A stretch of DNA of 64,000 nt, taken from Branchiostoma lanceolatum. Lineage: Eukaryota > Chordata > Leptocardii > Amphioxiformes > Branchiostomatidae. A program made the translations under genes and the position numbers. Below the pieces are notes generated by a model that searched no databases, was not told where the DNA came from, and saw nothing but the letters and a program-made list of their open reading frames with translations. Below, one piece after another: positions 57,440 to 64,000 of the stretch (position 1 is the stretch's first letter; each line of letters starts with the position of its first letter). The stretch lies in contig NC_089727.1 in assembly GCF_035083965.1 (NCBI RefSeq), positions 5,461,501-5,525,500 of the forward strand. Direction: 5' to 3'.

Positions 57440-57735
57440 TAATTTGTAATGTTCAAATTACTACCTCATTATTGTATCTTGTGCTGTTTTTATTTAAATT
57501 CATTTCTATCTTTGTATTGTATATCTTGTTAGGTTGACTTAAGTTGAATACCATGTCGATTCATTTATATTGGTCATTTATATTGTATTATCATGTTTTG
57601 ATATTGTGTACAGTTTTGTATGTTTCGGCATGGCGGCCTTGAAAAGGCGACCTCTGCGGGGGTACACCTGTTCCGCCATGCCCTCCAGTTTTGGATAAGT
57701 GAAATAGATAAATGAATAAAGTTCACGCAGCCCAA
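57440..57735 (+). mobile_element. Retrotransposon 3' UTR-like segment in receptor intron 2
   Basis: T-rich tract with repeated TTGTAT/TTATATTG, then GGCATGGCGG...GCGACCTCTGCGGGGGTACA..CCGCCATGCC, and GAAATAGATAAATGAATAAAG at the end. This is the style of a LINE 3' end with degenerate ATAAATGA tail. Assignment is by style only. Confidence 0.4.
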
Positions 57736-57740
57736 AAGTT

Positions 57741-57927
57741 TACTCTCCAAGAAGAGGTTGGTGGGGAAGATTGTGACCGTTTTATCATATGCCCCGTTTT
57801 TCGTCAGCTATCCCCCTGTTATTTGAGCCTGCGACATGGGGCAGAGGTTCGTGGGGATAGCTGACAAAAAACGGGGCATATGATAAAACGGTCACAATCT
57901 TCCCCACCAACCTCTGCTTGGAGAGTA
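57741..57927. repeat. Near-perfect inverted repeat, 75-bp arms, 37-bp spacer
   Basis: Arms 57741-57815 and 57853-57927 differ at only two positions. The outer end is TACTCTCCAAG, the inner end CAGCTATCCCC. The spacer ends with GCAGAGGTTCGTGGGG, itself close to GAAGAGGTTGGTGGGG in the left arm. Lies in receptor intron 2 directly after the LINE-like segment. Confidence 0.9.
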
Positions 57928-60900
57928 CAAAAAAACAAGAATGCAATATTCACAAAAAGACTCATCGATACAAAGATGTTCCTACTTGCAAATCTTCTTG
58001 TCAAGGTCAAACGGAACACTGAATCTAGTAGCGCTAATTCACCTAAATCCCCTGTGCAACCCTTTATCCGATGCTTGATAAATTGGGTTATTGAGAGAAG
58101 GTGCTAAATTCAACATCAGAAATGCCTCCCGAACTTCAAGTTTGAGAGACTCAAGTGTTCAGAACACTGTGTAAAAGCTTCGATAACAATGCCTGTCGCG
58201 GATAACGGTGAACTAGCGTTACATTTTTGTTTGTATGTCTTTTTCACGACTTGTCTGAGGCATGTGTCAGGCAACAGCAAACTCAGTTGAAGCGTGATAA
58301 ATAAATGTCCCGGTGTCTTGTAGGGGCACGTGAGAGATTGGCTATGTCCACGTCTACATGACCGCTTTGGGGTTCCCGATCGATGGATCGATCGGATGAA
58401 GTATTGCTTCATTTGGGGACCTCCCAATCATTCATAAAGTACCAGGTCAGATGAAATGGCGATGACCTACTTTACTGTTGTATCTGATGTAGTTGAAGAG
58501 CCAAAAATAGCAAGTAAAACAATTACATCAATACAAATATCAGGAGCAGTCAATAATGCCTATTCCACTGTTGCAGTTCCATGTAGTAAACTATACAGTC
58601 GTTAAACGTAACCTAAGTTGGTACTGTTTGGCAGTCTATCACGAAAAGTTGATATAATGAGAAGAATTCCATTGAAATCAATCGACTTGTGTAACACAGC
58701 TTCCGCCATTACGTATACTATACACCATCTAGCGGTAGATAACATAATTCAATCAACAAAATATAACCATCATATATGGGCAAGCCTTACATGATTATAC
58801 TTCTGTCTTCGGACATCGTCCCCCCCCCCCCCTAATATTCAACTAGGGGAATATAAAGTAAAAGGATAGCCGACATTTTTGTTTGGAAGGTTTTCCAGAG
58901 ATTACACGATGCACTAGCCATACAGACCTTTGAGTGCCGCCGTATACAAATAACCACCAAACCCCTTAGGGACTTTGTGCCTAAAATATGCATATGCCAA
59001 TATTAGAGTGTATGTCAGTTTACAGCCTGGGCGGAGCTGAACGCTTACACAGGGGATATTCTATTTAGCGTGATGGATGACAGCTCTACCAGGGAGCCTT
59101 CACATCTAGGACAGTCTCACTTCTTTAATCAAAATGCTACACCCTGATCCGGTACAGACCTTTGGTACGAAATATAGCAAAAGTCCCACTAGCAAAAGTA
59201 GGTTTATACTATAAAATTAGATGCGAATTGTCAATAAGAATAATGGCTTATTGCTATTACAGGATGTTTAAACAATACACCTTAATTGTACCAGATGGCA
59301 AGGGAAAAGCTCGAGATTTATGAAAGAGGGGCAGTTATCATGCAGCATAGACAGATCCTTCAAAGTATGCATTTCGCCTTTCTGCCGAAGGCACGACATA
59401 CTCTATCTGCTTTGTGCGTTGCCCGAAAACACATTTTTGTCTGGTTCTATCTACTGAAGTTAAAAAAATACCCTGAAGCTACGTCACTATGCAAGGTAAC
59501 TAGGAAATGGCGATCGTTTCACAGTCGATGATATTTGCATAAAGGAACTAATGCAATATCAAATGTCACAATGAAAAATCCCCGAGTATCTGCAAACCAG
59601 GTAAAAAGCATGCATCATAGTATGCAATGTTGGTAAGCTGTTCCCTTCTAGAAGAAGATTTAGAATTCTGGCCATAGCTCTATGTCTTCTTCAATTGAGC
59701 GTCTTATCTTCTCTGTATTTGAATGTATGTACATAACGATCGTATGCAATTAACGGGGCAGGCAGAAGCTAGGCCTATCTGCAGTATAAGGTTTGTCCTC
59801 CCAGAGGTGTTGTAATCTCATTTAGAATGACCTTTCAAGCCTCGGTCTCCTAATGATATCCTATGGACATAATGTGTGATTACTTAAGCATGAATTTCCT
59901 TTGACCAGGAGCATTGTATTCATCAGAACTTGATGAGCAAGGGGTTTTGGGGTATTTGTTTTGCATTCACCTACCGTAAATGGTGTGGAGAATTAGACCT
60001 TAAAGGTCAAATAAACCCTCTCAGTGTTTATATTTTGGTAGTGTTCTTACATGTTTGTTATTTTCGTCCGCCATCTTTGTTCAGAACCCATCACTGTGTC
60101 TGCTTTATGCTAGTATTAAGAGCTATTGTTGTAATTTTCTTCTTTAAGTAACAGCGAGCTAGGCCTCAACTACCACAGGGTGTATATGCCCAATACATGA
60201 ACATATTCCCGATATTCCACCACTGGTTCCGCTTCAACACTCTCATGCCTCGAATCTGTAAACTCCGTGTGGACTAGATCCGCGCTACGGCGTGAAAGAC
60301 ATGTAAAAGCGTGAAGAGTTGTGATCAGACTGTTGACACGTACTCTATCCAGCTGGCATGAAGTTAACGTTCCGCTCTTCATCCGCCGCTACCATCCAAA
60401 GCAATTTGCCGCAAGGAAACACGCAACATAATATATGTTTACGTCAAGCACATCGGAATGCATAAACTTGATTGTGAAACATTCTCGCCTTAAACATTAT
60501 TGGTGCAGCAGTATGTTAAATACACATGAAAGTATATGATGAGCAGGCATGTAAATACTTTTATATGGGTACTGGTGATGGTGACATTCCTTACCATGCT
60601 CCAGTGGACTGAGATTGGTGTCTCACGATTGATCCGATTCTGTCCAATCGAGGACAGGAGCTTGCGCTTTTTATGTAGACATGTTGGTCATTTCGGCCAA
60701 TCAGGAACGACCTCACGATATAGAGTTTTGGTATAAGAAAATGGAGCATTCTTCTCTTTCAAAAAGTTAGGCAATAGGTCGTGGATTCCAGTCTGTTCCA
60801 GTTTGCAAGGTGGAGCGTCAAAGTCAGACGTGAACACTCTAACGGCTTGTCTGCTGGCCTTTATCAGACAAGTTCGAAGGTTAGAGATACGGGGATGAAT

Positions 60901-63900
60901 GTGCCGTGAGATTCATTACGCGGCGTGGAATCATGGCCGCGGACGCTCATTGTGTCTACCTCACCGATCCTTATCGCACGATACGTCCACGTAGCTAGAC
61001 TGCTACAAAATTTAGTATGTGTTGTAGGGTATAGAAATACAAAAATAAATAATTGCATCCGTGAGACCTTGATGAGCAGATGATGATGAGATAATGCGTT
61101 GTGGAATGTTTCATTTCATGTCTCTTTCTATTAGCCATATGTGATATTGTTCAGTTCACTTCTAGCATGCCTGTTCTTATAATGATGAAACCAACGTGCA
61201 TCATTAATGCCCATTTATTTGCAGAAGCTTACGACATATCATACCCAAACCGCCTTTTGTTAATGTTTTATAAGTACATTTAATGTGGCCAATTCATACC
61301 GTGCATAACATAACACAAGTGCGGCTAGCTACAGAAGACAAATAATGATTATGTCCAATTGATGCATGCATCTCAGCAAGACGCCTAAATAGTTCATCCT
61401 TTATTGGCATATCCGTCATGTAGAGGCGGGGGTTCGGGAGCGCCGGAGAATTCCGTCATGATTATCAACACGAGAACCTCCCGCAGAGGTGGAACCCATG
61501 GCGTTACATTCGGCGTGGCAAGGAAGCTGCGCTAACTAGCTATCTCCACACACCATATGGCGCCTCTTAGTGCAGCCGCTGCGGGCAATTGTCTCCTTAT
61601 TACAGTTACCTAGGAGGTCGGCGGAGCTGCGAGCTACTGTTACTTACGTGACATCACCAAATAACATATATTAACCCGCACTCCGGGACAGATAGCATCA
61701 AACTTTCCTCTCCGAATCTCTTGCATGTAATCTTGTTGCTGTTGTTACGGGCCTGATTTGTTGCCGGGTCGGTTAATATGGGCACTCCCAGTAGGGTTCG
61801 CGGAGCAATTTTCTTTATTAATAAGATTGCGCCCACCACCGTTGTTCAATCGACCGTTGCAGGTTCTGGGATTTGTGAGACATATGATGCAATGGTGCCG
61901 CCCGACGCACGCATGCTTGGAAGCGCGACGGGCGGCAGGAATATTAATCCAAGAGCACAGCACGACAGGCGCGGCGACAGGGTGATTAGGGAGAAGGATG
62001 CGAGATTCACAAGCTTTTACCTTATTACCATCAAATCAAGAGAGGATTTCAGTCGGCGTGATTGATCTGCATGAATAACGCTGTTCCTGATGGCGAAATC
62101 TTCTTTCGATCAGCACAGGATGCTTTTAGTTTTCCATCGTTGATTGCCCGTGGTGAAGCGAAGGTTCACGACGTTCTCTTCTCACACGGAGATAGTTATC
62201 TTCGCATGCAGATAAAAGTCTAATAACATGTTGAACATGGCCTGTTGCCGGAAAGATAATCTGTATGTTATGAGAATTCGCAGGATACATATTCACCACG
62301 TATATCACTGAGACAATAGACACATTAGTCACGGCTCTGTAGTTCTTCGCTTTGCTCACGACGCTCTGATTTTAGCCGTGAGGCTCATATCAAAGTATGG
62401 TTTATTCTACGTTATTATTATGATTAAATCTGTTGGACGTTTTCCATGTGCCTCGGGACTTATTTTGATATGCTCTGTTCGTGAAAAATTAACTTAAAAC
62501 ACCACAGATATGTGTGGACATTTGATATGCTTCATTTAGTGCACAAGTGACATTTCGCGTCCATACAAAGCTCGTCATCCCGCTAAGTGTATCGAATATC
62601 GATAATGAGAGATGCCTCCGGCGGCAATCTTGGGCTCTCATTAGGCGCTTGAGACTTGCATAACCGTCCTCTGTTACAATTGCATGGCTAATAGAACGTA
62701 GCAGTTGACATTCTGCGGACGTTTGTGGACGATTGCAGCAAATTTGATTCAGCGCCCGCGCTGCGCAATTTCTCCGTGTCTGCTGTAAGTCTGAGTTAAA
62801 ACATGACTTTTTTTGGGCATAACAGTTAAAATCTGAGAAACCATGAAGAGAATCCCGGTAACAACTGGATGATGAATGGGTAACAGCGTTACTGTGTGAA
62901 ACTGCGCAGCAAGCCTAACTGAAATGCTGACGAAATAGTTATATAAGCCGTCATTCCCCGGTATCTACTTACCATCTACTCTCTGGGCGAGGAAATGAAA
63001 TATCGACAGCCCCAAGAGAGTTCCCTTGCCTCTACCCCGTATTCAATGATGCAGTGTAGTGTGACTGGTGTCATTAATCCAACAACATCTTCACCACAGG
63101 AGATAACCTTGGGAAGGTGGAGGGGCAAACGAACGCCTGCATGGGCGTACTCAGCACACCGTCTCTGACGTATTGAATCTATGTCTGTTGCCGAGAAGCA
63201 ACCATTGTACGGGTGACAGCACCAGTCTATTAATGGACAATCATTGCCGACCTCTCCTCACCAGGAGCACAATCATCGGCCGATCTGGCTATTACTATAG
63301 AGACTGTCCATTCATCTTCTGTGGTGGAATAGAGCCTGCAAAGCCAAAGTCAATGTTACGACTGCAAGCCATTTTATTTCAATTGCTCAATGACCGTTCA
63401 ATTCTGTTAAATATTGCTAACTGGTGATAACTTATGTATGCTTTGTTTTGGTTCACTGCGCAGCAGCCATAAATAATCCTACTGAAAGTTTGGCAGCTCG
63501 CAGCGAAGATTGCATCATCCGCTGACAGGCTATTAAGATATGAAGGCCAACATGAGGCGGCTAAATAGCGTCAGGCAAATTACGACCCCTGACATCTTAG
63601 TAACGTTAATAGCACCATTACAGAAGAGGCCATAAAATATAAGTCTATGGTTCGTTATCTCACCATAAGGTAATAATGGCCCAAGCTTCGTGTTTCGGCT
63701 TTCTGGGCAGTGAAATATATTGCTCAGTTGATGGTCTTTCTGCCAGAATGTGAACTGAAGGATGGTGCTGGTTCGTTGTGCCACGTCCACAAGTCAGTTT
63801 TTCAAAGCATGAAACGGCTCTGTGGCAAGCCAAAGGAAGTCAAACACTAGATTCATTTGGTGTTAATGTATTCTTTCACTCCATTCATGTCTACATTTTC

Positions 63901-64000
63901 TACATTTAATTTAATACATCGCCGTACATTTTGTTTTCTGGATGCCTCCAGGGCGGAGGTCATATTTTCACGGCCGCAGACTGTACTCACGACCGTTGGG
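57928..64000. other. Large glutamate-receptor intron, remainder of window
   Basis: No exon continuing the amino-terminal domain in phase 1 could be found, so the next exon is presumably beyond the window. Holds a C10 run near 58821 and otherwise AT-rich unique-looking DNA. The stretch 61650-62065 is unusually stop-poor on both strands and GC-richer. A possible acceptor near 63100 opens a 25-codon frame that soon stops; it was not accepted as an exon. Confidence 0.45.

Noticed and set aside
57064-57456. 130-codon minus-strand frame
   Set aside because: Overlaps the second receptor exon, whose + strand translation is a clear glutamate-receptor sequence.
63095-63180. Possible next receptor exon after a CCACAG acceptor
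   Set aside because: The phase-1 frame reads only about 25 codons before a stop, with no donor inside and no convincing similarity to the expected receptor sequence.

Overview
The window looks like nuclear DNA of an invertebrate chordate, most likely a lancelet (Branchiostoma). The genes are animal-type, with many short, GC-rich exons, GT-AG introns and AATAAA poly(A) signals. The background is AT-rich and full of short foldback (MITE-like) elements and decayed non-LTR retrotransposon ends. The species is inferred from gene content and style, not proven. No prokaryotic operons, CRISPR arrays or convincing tRNA/rRNA genes were seen.

Layout. (1) 292-711: last coding exon of a small mitochondrial Tim protein (TIMM10B-like), followed by a 3' UTR with an internal duplication. 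(2) 1.2-3.2 kb: non-genic, with decayed coding-like pieces. (3) 3225-15050: complete 19-exon gene for a CNBD2-like protein (761 aa). All exon junctions join in phase. (4) 16718-20428: complete 6-exon TNF-superfamily ligand of the TRAIL (TNFSF10) type, 292 aa. (5) 21837-23935 and 25582-27950: tandem pair of TMEM272-like four-pass membrane proteins (171 and 166 aa) with the same exon plan and phase-1 introns throughout. (6) 28-34 kb: MITE-rich intergenic DNA, including a nested element whose relative 2.5 kb away lacks the insert. One candidate exon lies at 33953-34092. (7) 34-55.6 kb: about 21 kb without any supported gene, holding retrotransposon remnants, hairpins and duplications. (8) 55676-57338: first two coding exons of an AMPA-type ionotropic glutamate receptor. 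The rest of the gene lies beyond 64000, so 57.3-64 kb is its large intron, which contains a striking 75-bp-arm inverted repeat.

The genes do not form a pathway. All supported protein-coding genes are on the + strand. The clearest relationship is the tandem duplication of the TMEM272-like genes. A second theme is one foldback-repeat family with at least six copies around and inside the TNF and TMEM272 genes, including copies in 3' UTR or intron positions.

Limits: exon boundaries were placed by eye from splice sites and reading phase. Orthology rests on remembered family motifs. UTR ends and transcription starts are mostly unknown.
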